From: Hyphomicrobiales bacterium | GTDB lineage: Bacteria > Pseudomonadota > Alphaproteobacteria > MED-G09 | Assembly: GCA_028339975.1 (NCBI GenBank) | Contig: JAOLDG010000002.1 | Coordinates: 134,302-198,301 of the forward strand | Direction: 5' to 3' | DNA length: 64,000 nucleotides | Part shown: positions 56,115-64,000 of the stretch, piece by piece | Numbering within the stretch: the stretch's first letter is position 1 | Layout: every line of letters begins with the position of its first letter | The notes under the pieces: generated by a model | What the model was told of the DNA's origin: nothing | Databases searched by the model: none | The model's input: the letters and a program-made list of their open reading frames with translations, nothing else | Translations under genes and position numbers: made by a program

Positions 56115-57698
56115 ATGCTCTATTTTTCTACCTCAAAAAAAATATCACTATTAATTATCTGCTTGTTAGGCTGTTTTCTGGCACTGCCAAATTTCTGGAG
56201 CACCGGTATTCCTTTTTTGCCAAAGCAGACAATTAATCTTGGTCTCGATTTAAGGGGTGGATCATATTTATTGCTAGAAGTTGATACTAATTCAATAAAG
56301 AAGGAGAGAAGCCAATCATTAGTTGATGATATAAGGTTAGCTTTAAGGCAAAAGAAGATTAAATATATTGGATTAAAGGTTTTACCTTCAGGTGCTGAAG
56401 TAAAAATTCAAAATGATATTAGATTAGATGATGCTGAAAAAGCTATTGATGATTTAAATAATTCATCCCTAGGGAATATCTTTAATACAAGAACAACTGA
56501 TGATTTTTCTTTGAGCACATCAAACGGTATAATAAAAATTAGCTTAAATGAAAATGCCTTAAAGGAAAAATACAGGTCAGCGGTTTCTCAATCAATAGAA
56601 ATTATTAGAAGAAGAATTGACGGCCTAGGCGTTACTGAGCCTTCCATCCAAAGGCAGGGTAATAATAGAATTCTTTTAGAGGTTCCAGGGCTTGATGATC
56701 CTCAACGCTTAAAAGATTTACTAGGCCAAACTGCTAAGTTAAATTTTCGTATGGTCGATACAAGTATTAGTCCAGGTGAGGCCATAAGAACAAAAGTACC
56801 TAGTCGATCAGAAATTCTCTCTGATAGCGACGGTCTCCAATATCTTGTTATGAAAAAAGTATTAGTTTCAGGTGAAAGGCTAGTTGATGCTCAGGCAAGC
56901 TTTGATGCAACAACAAATTCTCCAGTTGTTAACTTTAGGTTTGATACTGTTGGAGGTAAATATTTTGCAAAGGCAACGTCACGGAATGTAGGAAAGCCTT
57001 TTGCTATAGTCTTGGATAATAAGGTTATTTCAGCACCTGTAATTAGGAGTCCAATTTTAGGTGGATCTGGTCAAATTGAAGGTGGTTTTAGTGTAGAGGA
57101 AGCAAATAATTTATCAATTTTACTTAGGGCTGGAGCTCTTCCAGCACCTTTGGAAATCTTAGAAGAAAAAACTATTGGCCCTGGTTTAGGTGAGGACTCT
57201 ATTCAATCAGGAAAAATTGCAACAATTATAGGCCTAGTAGGTGTTTTGATATTTATTATTCTAAGTTATGGACGTTTTGGCATATACGCTAATATTGCTC
57301 TTATTTTAAACATTGTAATGATAATTGGAATACTTTCACTTCTTCAGGCCACATTAACACTTCCAGGAATTGCAGGTATTGTTTTAACAATAGGCATGGC
57401 TGTTGATTCCAATGTAATAATTTTTGAAAGAATTAAAGATGAATATTCCAGTGGTAAAAATCCATTTTCGTCAGTAGAATCTGGTTATTCAAAATCATTT
57501 GGAACTATACTTGATGCAAATATCACTACATTGATAGCGTCATTAGTTTTATTTTTTTTGGGAACAGGCCCCGTTAAAGGTTTTGCTGTAACCCTTTCAA
57601 TTGGAATTGTTACTTCAGTATTTACTGCATTTATAATTACAAGACTTATTATATCAATTTGGCTACTTAAGAAAAAGCCAACAGAACTACCTATTTGA
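56115..57698 (+). CDS. secD: Protein translocase subunit SecD
   Basis: SecD uses the proton motive force to finish export of Sec substrates. The 527-aa protein has an N-terminal helix, GLDLRGGSYLLLEVD opening the periplasmic P1 domain, EIIRRRIDGLGVTEPSIQRQG, ALPAPLEILEEKTIGPGLGEDSI, and five C-terminal helices with GIAGIVLTIGMAVDSNVIIFERIKDE, which holds the proton-path Asp. Length is normal for alphaproteobacterial SecD. Confidence 0.96.
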   Translation: MLYFSTSKKISLLIICLLGCFLALPNFWSTGIPFLPKQTINLGLDLRGGSYLLLEVDTNSIKKERSQSLVDDIRLALRQKKIKYIGLKVLPSGAEVKIQNDIRLDDAEKAIDDLNNSSLGNIFNTRTTDDFSLSTSNGIIKISLNENALKEKYRSAVSQSIEIIRRRIDGLGVTEPSIQRQGNNRILLEVPGLDDPQRLKDLLGQTAKLNFRMVDTSISPGEAIRTKVPSRSEILSDSDGLQYLVMKKVLVSGERLVDAQASFDATTNSPVVNFRFDTVGGKYFAKATSRNVGKPFAIVLDNKVISAPVIRSPILGGSGQIEGGFSVEEANNLSILLRAGALPAPLEILEEKTIGPGLGEDSIQSGKIATIIGLVGVLIFIILSYGRFGIYANIALILNIVMIIGILSLLQATLTLPGIAGIVLTIGMAVDSNVIIFERIKDEYSSGKNPFSSVESGYSKSFGTILDANITTLIASLVLFFLGTGPVKGFAVTLSIGIVTSVFTAFIITRLIISIWLLKKKPTELPI

Positions 57699-57705
57699 GA
57701 TAACT

Positions 57706-58614
57706 ATGAAAACATTAAAATTAGTTAAAAAAAACACAACTATTGAATTCTTGAAGCTAAGAAAAATAACCACATTGCTGTCTTTTTCTCTTTGTTTATT
57801 TTCTTTTGTATCCTTTTTATTCTTTAGCTTGAATTTTGGAATTGATTTTAAGGGTGGTACATTAATTGAAGTAAAATCTAGTTCAGAAATTAATATAGGT
57901 AAAGTTAGATCATCCTTATCTTCATTAAATCTAGGTGATCTTCAAATACAAAATTTTGGTTCTAAGAGTAATATTCTTGTAAGAGTCGAAAGTCAAAAAT
58001 CAAAAAATAACTCTACATCACTTGCCCCGATAACTAATGAGCTAAAAACTTTTGGTGATATTCAGAGAGTTGAGGTTGTAGGGCCAAAAATTAGCTCTGA
58101 ACTTATCCAAAAAGGTATCACAGCAATTATAATAGCTGTTGGTTTAATGCTTTTTTATATATGGCTTCGATTTGAATGGCAGTTCTCTATGGGGGCAGTA
58201 TTAGCACTTTTGCATGATGTAATCATTACAATAGGAATTTTTTCTTTTTTTCAGATTGAATTTAATTTATCTATTATTGCAGCCTTGTTAACTATAATTG
58301 GTTATTCAATGAATGATACGGTTGTCGTTTATGATAGAATTCGTGAAAATTTAAGAAAATATAAGAAATTAGATCTTTATGAATTAATCAATTCCTCTAT
58401 AAATCAAACTCTATCAAGGACAGTTTTGACTTCACTAACTACCTTAATAGCTTTGTTTTCATTGTATTTTTTAGGTGGTGAAGTTATAAAAGGATTTACT
58501 CTAGCAATGATTATCGGAGTGTTTGTTGGCACGTATTCATCAACCTTTATAGCATCCCAACTACTTTTATATCTGGGCGTAAAAAGAGATTGGTCAAAAA
58601 ATAACAATAACTAA
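57706..58614 (+). CDS. secF: Protein translocase subunit SecF
   Basis: SecF pairs with SecD. The 302-aa protein has an N-terminal helix, FGIDFKGGTLIEV at the start of its periplasmic domain, VVGPKISSEL, WQFSMGAVLALLHDVIITIGIFS with the conserved Asp, and IGYSMNDTVVVYDRIRENLRK. It follows secD by seven bases. The order yajC-secD-secF is standard. It is followed by an unrelated-looking membrane protein after 56 bases. Confidence 0.96.
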   Translation: MKTLKLVKKNTTIEFLKLRKITTLLSFSLCLFSFVSFLFFSLNFGIDFKGGTLIEVKSSSEINIGKVRSSLSSLNLGDLQIQNFGSKSNILVRVESQKSKNNSTSLAPITNELKTFGDIQRVEVVGPKISSELIQKGITAIIIAVGLMLFYIWLRFEWQFSMGAVLALLHDVIITIGIFSFFQIEFNLSIIAALLTIIGYSMNDTVVVYDRIRENLRKYKKLDLYELINSSINQTLSRTVLTSLTTLIALFSLYFLGGEVIKGFTLAMIIGVFVGTYSSTFIASQLLLYLGVKRDWSKNNNN

Positions 58615-58670
58615 CCTTTCTTAATATTCAAATAACTATTATTATCGATTCTTATAAACAGGGGTTTAAC

Positions 58671-59285
58671 ATGAGTATAATTTTATCATCATTAAGAAAT
58701 ACAGTAGTTGCCGGTTTAATTTTGGCATTATTACTGCTTCTAACTTTTTCAACCTGGGGTATAGTTGATACTTCTAGTTTTTCTGATCAAGCTTTTTATT
58801 CATTCATTTTTAGGTGGCTACATGTTTTATCTGCCATTATGTGGATAGGTTTACTCTGGTATTTTAATTTTGTTCAAATACCTAATATGCCAAATATTCC
58901 TGATGATCAAAAACCTGCTATTTCTAAAGTTATTGCACCTGCAGCCCTTTGGTGGTTTAGGTGGAGCGCAATGGCAACAGTTGCTACTGGCCTAATACTT
59001 GGATATTTAAACGGTTATTTAGAATCATCTATGACATTAGGGTTTAGAGGTGATGGTGCTCCTCAGCATATCGCTATTGGTATAGGTATGTGGCTAGGAA
59101 TAATTATGTTTTTCAATGTTTGGTTTGTTATATGGCCAAATCAAAAAAGAGCTCTTGGTATCGTTTCGGTAGCTGCTGATGTTAAGGCTGCCTCAGCAAG
59201 AACTGCTATGTTATTTTCTAGAACAAATACGTTGCTTAGCATTCCTATGTTATTTTCAATGGTGGCAGCACAAAATATTTTTTAA
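58671..59285 (+). CDS. Membrane protein of the urate oxidase N-terminal (PuuD-like) type
   Basis: The 204-aa protein has four or five hydrophobic segments. RWLHVLSAIMWIGLLWYFNFVQIP (about 48-71) resembles the conserved N-terminal helix of PuuD-like urate hydroxylases, and LWWFRWSAMATVATGLILGY, HIAIGIGMWLGIIMFFNVWFVIWPNQKRAL also fit. The cytochrome c domain of full PuuD is absent, so urate oxidation is not implied. Similar stand-alone proteins occur in marine alphaproteobacteria (from memory). It is followed by a strong terminator and converges on uvrA. Confidence 0.6.
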   Translation: MSIILSSLRNTVVAGLILALLLLLTFSTWGIVDTSSFSDQAFYSFIFRWLHVLSAIMWIGLLWYFNFVQIPNMPNIPDDQKPAISKVIAPAALWWFRWSAMATVATGLILGYLNGYLESSMTLGFRGDGAPQHIAIGIGMWLGIIMFFNVWFVIWPNQKRALGIVSVAADVKAASARTAMLFSRTNTLLSIPMLFSMVAAQNIF

Positions 59286-59306
59286 TCTAAATTATCTATT
59301 AATATT

Positions 59307-59331
59307 AAGGGGCCTAATGGCCCCTTTTTTT
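59307..59331 (+). terminator. Rho-independent terminator
   Basis: AAGGGGCC (59307-59314), loop TAAT, GGCCCCTT (59319-59326) form an eight-pair stem that continues directly into TTTTT to 59331. It ends the preceding plus-strand gene and overlaps the uvrA stop codon on the other strand. It is the clearest intrinsic terminator in the window. Confidence 0.88.
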
Positions 59332-62191
59332 ATATCATTTTTTTTAAGTATTGACCTGTATAGCTCTTTTTTTCCTTTAAAATTCCCTCAATACCACCTT
59401 CATACACTAACTTTCCACCCTTATCTCCACCGTCCGGACCTATATCAATCACCCAATCAGCAGTTTTAATCACATCAAGATTGTGTTCAATGACAACAAC
59501 TGTATTTCCATTATCAACTAGCTCATGTAAAACCTCTAAAAGCTTCTTAACATCATCAATATGCAATCCAGTCGTTGGTTCATCAAGAACGTAAAAAGTC
59601 CTTCCTGTTGCCTTTTTTGCCAATTCCTTGGCTAATTTTATTCTTTGTGCCTCACCACCTGACAGAGTATTAGCCTGTTGACCAACCTTAATGTAACCCA
59701 ACCCAACTTTCTTAAGGGTTTCCATTTTATCTCTTATTAAAGGAACGGCCTTAAATAAATCTGCACATTCAGCAACAGTCATATTTAAAACATCAGCAAT
59801 GGATTTTTCTTTGTATTTAACCTCCAATGTTTCTCTATTATAGCGCTGCCCCTTACATTGGTCGCATTCAACATAAACATCAGGAAGAAAGTGCATTTCT
59901 ATTTTAATGACTCCATCACCCTGGCACGTTTCACATCTTCCACCCTTTACGTTAAATGAAAATCTTCCCGGCTTATAACCCCTTGCTTTGGATTCAGGTA
60001 GCTGACAAAACCAATCTCTAATTGGAGTAAAAGCACCTGTATAAGTTGCAGGATTTGATCTTGGAGTTCTGCCTATTGGTGATTGATTTATATCAATAAT
60101 TTTATCAATAAAGTGAATTCCATTAATGCTTTTGTACTCCATAGGACTTTTTTTAGAATTATTTAACTTTCTGTTAAGAGCCGCATAAAGAGTATGAAGC
60201 AAGAGGGTGGATTTTCCAGAACCAGATACACCCGTTACACATGTAAATGTGCTCATTGGAAAGTTTGCTGTTACATTTTGAAGATTATTACCGTTAGTCT
60301 TATTAATTGTTATCATCCTATCTTTATTAATTTCTCTTTTCTTTGGAATATCTATTTGTTTCTTTTTTGACAAATACTGACCTGTAATACTTTTTTTATT
60401 TTTTGTGATAGCCTCAAAGTTACCCTCGGCAACTAAATATCCCCCATGAATACCAGCCCCTGGTCCTATATCGATAATATGATCTGCAGCTTTCATTGTT
60501 TCTTCATCATGCTCAACAACAATTACTGTATTTCCTAAATCCTTTAATCTCTCTAGTGTTCCTAGTAATTTATCGTTATCTCTTTGATGCAGACCAATCG
60601 ATGGTTCATCAAGCACATAAAGAACTCCAGTTAGTCCGGATCCAATCTGTGAAGCTAACCTTATTCGTTGTGATTCACCTCCAGATAAAGTTCCTGATTC
60701 CCTTGCAAGAGTTAAATAATTTAACCCAACATTTTTAAGAAAAGTTAATCTCTCTCCTATTTCTTTTACAATATTTTTTGAAATTTCTTGATTTTTCTTG
60801 GAAAGCTTTGCTGGGAGGGCTTCAAACCATTTAACTGATTCATCAATTGTTAAATTTGAAATTTGACCAATATTTTCGTCATTAATCTTAATACATAGTG
60901 CCTCTTCCTTAAGACGGTACCCATTGCACTTGGAGCAGGCAGATTTGGATTGGTATTTTTCAATTTCTTCTCTCATCCAATTACTATCTGTTTCAACATA
61001 ACGTCTTTTTAAATTTTTAATGATTCCTTCAAAATTTTTATTTGTTTTAAATGTTCTTGATCCGTCATCGTAATTAAATATAATTTTTTCATCACCTGAT
61101 CCATCAAGAATAATATTTTGATACTTAGTAGGGAGATCTAACCATTTGCAATCAATTGAAAAACTATAATGTTCTGAAATTGCCATTAATGTTTGAAGGT
61201 AATACGGTGAGGGTGAAGACGTTCTTGACCATGGAGCAATTGCACCACCGCGAATACTAAGATCTTGATTAGGAATGACAAGATCTCTATCTATAAAGTA
61301 TTCTGTTCCTAAGCCATCACAGTTTTGACAAGCTCCAACCGGGTTGTTAAATGAAAACAATCTTGGTTCAATTTCTTCAATTGTAAAACCTGATTCTGGA
61401 CAAGAGTAATTTGCTGAATAAATTATTCTTTTACCCTTATCTTTCCCACTAGCGATTTCGATGGCGGCAAGACCATCAGCTAATTGAAGTGCTGTTTCAA
61501 AACTATCAGCAAGTCTGTTTCCTAGTTTTTTATCTATTACTATTCTATCAACTACAACATCAATATCATGTTTAATGTTTTTTTCTAAATTTGGAACATT
61601 ATCTAATTCATAGAATTCATTATCAATTTTAACTCTTTGAAATCCTTTTTTTAATAAATTAGAAAATTCTTTTCTATACTCACCTTTTCTTCCCCTTACT
61701 ATTGGGGCCAATAAGTATGCTTTTGTTCCTTCCTTATTTTTATTAGCCTGATCAACCATCTGTGTAACTGTCTGACTAGTTATTGGAAGACCTGTAGAAG
61801 GGGAGTGTGGAACACCAATCCTCGCAAATAGTAGCCTAAGGTAATCATAAACCTCTGTTACTGTCCCAACTGTTGACCTTGGATTTTTTGATGTTGTTTT
61901 TTGTTCTATCGCTATAGCTGGGGATAATCCATCTATCTGATCTAAGTCCGGCTTTTGCATCATTTCAAGAAATTGTCTAGCATAAGCTGAAAGGCTTTCA
62001 ACATAACGTCTTTGTCCTTCAGCATAGATTGTATCAAACGCCAGTGATGACTTACCAGACCCTGAGAGTCCTGTTATTACGGTAATACTATCTTTTGGAA
62101 TACTTACATCAATATTTTTTAAATTATGCTCACGCGCACCCTTAACATTTATATATTTTTTAGTCGCATTTTTTTCTTTTTTAGATGACAT
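59330..62191 (-). CDS. uvrA: UvrABC system protein A
   Basis: UvrA is the damage-sensing ATPase of nucleotide excision repair. The 953-aa protein has two ABC modules: Walker [10 protein letters not shown] and GVSGSGKST, signatures [12 protein letters not shown] and [12 protein letters not shown], and Walker [12 protein letters not shown] and [11 protein letters not shown]. Zinc-binding pairs CSKCNGYR and the paired [17 protein letters not shown] are intact. Length is normal. It is divergent from ssb over 109 bp with a conspicuous palindrome, a place where SOS control would be expected. Confidence 0.97.
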   Translation of the reverse strand: MSSKKEKNATKKYINVKGAREHNLKNIDVSIPKDSITVITGLSGSGKSSLAFDTIYAEGQRRYVESLSAYARQFLEMMQKPDLDQIDGLSPAIAIEQKTTSKNPRSTVGTVTEVYDYLRLLFARIGVPHSPSTGLPITSQTVTQMVDQANKNKEGTKAYLLAPIVRGRKGEYRKEFSNLLKKGFQRVKIDNEFYELDNVPNLEKNIKHDIDVVVDRIVIDKKLGNRLADSFETALQLADGLAAIEIASGKDKGKRIIYSANYSCPESGFTIEEIEPRLFSFNNPVGACQNCDGLGTEYFIDRDLVIPNQDLSIRGGAIAPWSRTSSPSPYYLQTLMAISEHYSFSIDCKWLDLPTKYQNIILDGSGDEKIIFNYDDGSRTFKTNKNFEGIIKNLKRRYVETDSNWMREEIEKYQSKSACSKCNGYRLKEEALCIKINDENIGQISNLTIDESVKWFEALPAKLSKKNQEISKNIVKEIGERLTFLKNVGLNYLTLARESGTLSGGESQRIRLASQIGSGLTGVLYVLDEPSIGLHQRDNDKLLGTLERLKDLGNTVIVVEHDEETMKAADHIIDIGPGAGIHGGYLVAEGNFEAITKNKKSITGQYLSKKKQIDIPKKREINKDRMITINKTNGNNLQNVTANFPMSTFTCVTGVSGSGKSTLLLHTLYAALNRKLNNSKKSPMEYKSINGIHFIDKIIDINQSPIGRTPRSNPATYTGAFTPIRDWFCQLPESKARGYKPGRFSFNVKGGRCETCQGDGVIKIEMHFLPDVYVECDQCKGQRYNRETLEVKYKEKSIADVLNMTVAECADLFKAVPLIRDKMETLKKVGLGYIKVGQQANTLSGGEAQRIKLAKELAKKATGRTFYVLDEPTTGLHIDDVKKLLEVLHELVDNGNTVVVIEHNLDVIKTADWVIDIGPDGGDKGGKLVYEGGIEGILKEKKSYTGQYLKKMI

Positions 62192-62231
62192 TGTGAATCC
62201 TAGATTTTTAAGTATAAAGTATAATTAAGAA

Positions 62232-62256
62232 AGGTTATATCATAGTGCTATAACCT
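62232..62256. promoter_or_regulatory. Palindromic candidate operator between uvrA and ssb
   Basis: AGGTTATA (62232-62239) and TATAACCT (62249-62256) are perfect inverted repeats separated by nine bases (centre about 62244), between the divergent uvrA and ssb starts. Symmetry, spacing and position suit a dimeric repressor such as LexA, but it does not match the direct-repeat GTTC-N7-GTTC box known for alphaproteobacterial LexA, so the factor is unknown. Confidence 0.45.
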
Positions 62257-62300
62257 AGGAAGGGTTTTTGTTATATATATCATAATTATTGGAGTTTTTT

Positions 62301-62744
62301 ATGTCAGGAAGTTTAAATAAAGTATTACTTATCGGTAACCTTGGTAATGATCCAGAAGTTAGAAGCACTCAGGATGGAAGGTCTTTATGTACTTTTTCAA
62401 TAGCCACGTCAGAAAGCTGGAAGGATAAAAATTCTGGAGAAAAGCGTGATAAAACTGAGTGGCACCGTGTTGTAATCTTCAACGAAGGTTTGGTTAGAAT
62501 TGCCGAACAATATTTAAAAAAAGGTTCCAAAGTATATCTAGAAGGTCAAATGCAGACTAGAAAATGGGAAGATAAAGACGGTATTGAAAAGTATACAACC
62601 GAAGTAGTCTTGCAAAACTTCAACGGAAACTTAACTATGTTGGGTGGTAGGTCTGATAATTCTGTTGGCGATTTTTCTTCAAACGATGATCAAAATAACA
62701 CTGCCTCAATAAGCACTGACATGGATGATGATATTCCTTTCTAA
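62301..62744 (+). CDS. ssb: Single-stranded DNA-binding protein
   Basis: SSB coats single-stranded DNA in replication and repair and recruits partners by its C-terminus. The 147-aa protein starts SLNKVLLIGNLGNDPEVR, has TEWHRVVIFNEGLVRIAEQYLKKGS and KWEDKDGIEKYTTEVVLQ in the OB-fold, and ends with the acidic tip DMDDDIPF. The ATG at 62301 with GGAG (62291-62294) is preferred to an in-frame TTG 12 bases upstream. The uvrA-ssb-gyrA order is typical of alphaproteobacteria. Confidence 0.96.
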   Translation: MSGSLNKVLLIGNLGNDPEVRSTQDGRSLCTFSIATSESWKDKNSGEKRDKTEWHRVVIFNEGLVRIAEQYLKKGSKVYLEGQMQTRKWEDKDGIEKYTTEVVLQNFNGNLTMLGGRSDNSVGDFSSNDDQNNTASISTDMDDDIPF

Positions 62745-62826
62745 ACTATTGATTTATATATAAATTTATTATCTCATAATACTTAATATTTATTGATGTA
62801 AGCACCTTTAGGTGTTAAAATACAAA

Positions 62827-62860
62827 ATCATTATTTTTGAATGATGATTCGTTTTTTTTT
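62827..62860 (+). terminator. Weak possible terminator after ssb
   Basis: ATCATT (62827-62832) and AATGAT (62840-62845) can pair around a seven-base loop, and a run of nine T residues follows at 62852-62860 after a six-base gap. The stem is AT-rich and the T-run is separated, so function is doubtful. Confidence 0.28.
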
Positions 62861-62880
62861 GCCTCGCTATAAGGACTTTA

Positions 62881-64000
62881 ATGTCAGAAATAATTGATGA
62901 TAATCCAGATATTTCTAATATAAATTTAGATGTAGAAATGCGTCAATCTTATCTTGATTACGCTATGAGCGTTATTGTTTCAAGAGCATTACCTGATGCT
63001 AGAGATGGACTTAAACCTGTTCATCGAAGAATACTTTATGCAATGTATGAAAGCAACTATGAGTGGAATAAACCATATCGAAAATCTGCACGTGTAGTTG
63101 GTGAGGTTATAGGTAAATATCATCCACATGGTGACCAAAGTATTTATGATGCTCTTGTAAGAATGGCCCAACCATTTTCGATGCATTTACCACTAGTTCA
63201 AGGACAAGGAAACTTTGGTTCAGTTGATGGTGATCCACCTGCAGCCATGAGATATACCGAAGTTCGAATGGAAAAGGTGAGCCAACATTTACTCGGTGAC
63301 TTGGATAAGGGGACTGTTGATTTTCAAGATAATTATGATAATTCTGAATCTGAACCAAAAGTACTACCAGCCGAATACCCAAATCTTTTAGTTAATGGAG
63401 CTGGCGGTATAGCAGTTGGAATGGCAACAAATATTCCACCTCACAACCTTGGTGAGGTAACTGATGCATGTTTAAAGCTTTTAGAGACTCCAGAAACATC
63501 AATCGATGAGCTTATTAATATTATTCCAGGACCTGATTTCCCCACAGGTGGAATAATTCTTGGCTATTCAGGTGCTAGAAATGCTTATACTACAGGAAAA
63601 GGCTCTATTATTATCAGGGGAAAGGTTTCAATTGAGGATCTTCCTAAAGATAAGCAAGCAATTATTATTACTGAAATTCCCTATCAGCTAAACAAGGTGT
63701 CTTTGATAGAAAAAATAGCTGAACTCGTAAGAGATAAGGTAATAGATGGAATTACTGATTTAAGAGATGAGAGTGATAGAAATGGCATGAGGATTTATGT
63801 TGAGCTTCGTAGAGATGCGGTGGCGGAAATTATCCTTAATCAACTGTATAGATATACACAACTTCAGACGTCTTTTGGCGCAAATACTGTAGCTTTAGAT
63901 AGAGGGAATCCAAAAACTTTAAATTTAAAAGAATTACTAGAATGCTTCCTTGATTTCAGAGAAGAAATTGTAACTCGAAGAATTAAATTTCTTTTAAATA
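62881..64000 (+). CDS. gyrA: DNA gyrase subunit A, N-terminal part (cut by window end)
   Basis: GyrA is the cutting subunit of gyrase, which adds negative supercoils. The window contains the first 373 codons. The protein has [46 protein letters not shown] (81-97), [20 protein letters not shown] with the catalytic Y125, and [20 protein letters not shown]. The residue matching E. coli Ser83 is Gln (Q86), while the Asp87 equivalent (D90) is kept. AAGGA lies eight bases before the ATG. Frame stays open to the window end. Confidence 0.96.
   Translation, partial: MSEIIDDNPDISNINLDVEMRQSYLDYAMSVIVSRALPDARDGLKPVHRRILYAMYESNYEWNKPYRKSARVVGEVIGKYHPHGDQSIYDALVRMAQPFSMHLPLVQGQGNFGSVDGDPPAAMRYTEVRMEKVSQHLLGDLDKGTVDFQDNYDNSESEPKVLPAEYPNLLVNGAGGIAVGMATNIPPHNLGEVTDACLKLLETPETSIDELINIIPGPDFPTGGIILGYSGARNAYTTGKGSIIIRGKVSIEDLPKDKQAIIITEIPYQLNKVSLIEKIAELVRDKVIDGITDLRDESDRNGMRIYVELRRDAVAEIILNQLYRYTQLQTSFGANTVALDRGNPKTLNLKELLECFLDFREEIVTRRIKFLLN

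Noticed and set aside
62801-62816. AGCACC-TTTA-GGTGTT hairpin between ssb and gyrA
   Set aside because: Six pairs with one G-U and an A-run, not a T-run, after it. It could be a chance palindrome; not listed as a feature.
63107-63382. Minus-strand frames of 65-91 codons inside gyrA
   Set aside because: They lie opposite the most conserved GyrA segment and have no independent support.
1-64000. Mobile elements, prophage, CRISPR arrays, defence islands or secondary-metabolite clusters
   Set aside because: No transposase, integrase, direct-repeat array, phage or restriction gene was seen, and gene orders are those of core alphaproteobacterial chromosome.

Overview
The window is ordinary housekeeping chromosome from a low-GC bacterium. 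Gene orders point to an Alphaproteobacterium: dapA-smpB-rpoZ-rsh-pyrE-pdxJ-acpS-lepB-rnc-era-recO, glyA-nrdR-ribD-ribE-ribBA-ribH-nusB-thiL-hppA, dgt-argS-SPOR-scpA-scpB-tatABC-serS-yajC-secDF, and uvrA-ssb-gyrA. The AT-rich sequence, one-base to eleven-base gene overlaps, gaps always below 200 bp, a TRAP transporter and a proton-pumping pyrophosphatase suggest a streamlined free-living (probably marine) lineage. The exact clade cannot be fixed from the sequence alone. I see no rRNA, insertion sequence, phage, CRISPR array or plasmid gene, and no clearly broken gene. No stretch above 300 bp lacks a gene; the longest gap is 19794-19985 (192 bp, AT-rich, no gene seen).

Layout. 1-9937: start of plsY (cut by the window), pyrB, ruvX, the gatCAB amidotransferase operon, a YfcG-type GST, tesB, and the two methylmalonyl-CoA mutase subunits. 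10064-14883: a cytochrome c maturation operon ccmC-D-E-F/H-A-B in which ccmF and ccmH form one reading frame. 14895-19793: msrB, tRNA-Ser(GCU), an ABC-F ATPase, and a convergent amidohydrolase/Rieske oxygenase pair that is the most accessory-looking part. 19986-32237: the dapA-to-parC block (lysine/peptidoglycan precursor, trans-translation, stringent response, pyrimidine and vitamin B6 synthesis, signal peptidase, RNase III, Era, RecO, topoisomerase IV A).

32230-38419 (minus strand): TRAP transporter dctPQM of the TakP type, N-end-rule transferase bpt, an SLC13/RCK permease and an RDD protein. 38556-48014: glycerophosphodiesterase, glyA, nrdR, the riboflavin operon with nusB and thiL, and hppA. 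48083-58614: dgt, argS, a membrane-anchored SPOR/LysM protein, scpAB, tatABC, serS, yajC-secDF. 58671-64000: a PuuD-like membrane protein with a strong terminator, uvrA divergent from ssb, and the first 373 codons of gyrA.

How it fits together. Many genes serve information processing and the envelope: aminoacylation (gatCAB, argS, serS), chromosome handling (scpAB, parC, gyrA, uvrA, ssb, recO) and export (lepB, secDF-yajC, tatABC). The TRAP binding protein carries a twin-arginine signal that the nearby tatABC products could export. No new multi-gene system is evident. The items most worth checking are the CcmF-CcmH fusion without ccmG, a LysM domain that appears nested inside a SPOR domain, a perfect 13-bp hairpin that covers the dgt ribosome binding site and start codon, and a palindrome in the uvrA/ssb control region.
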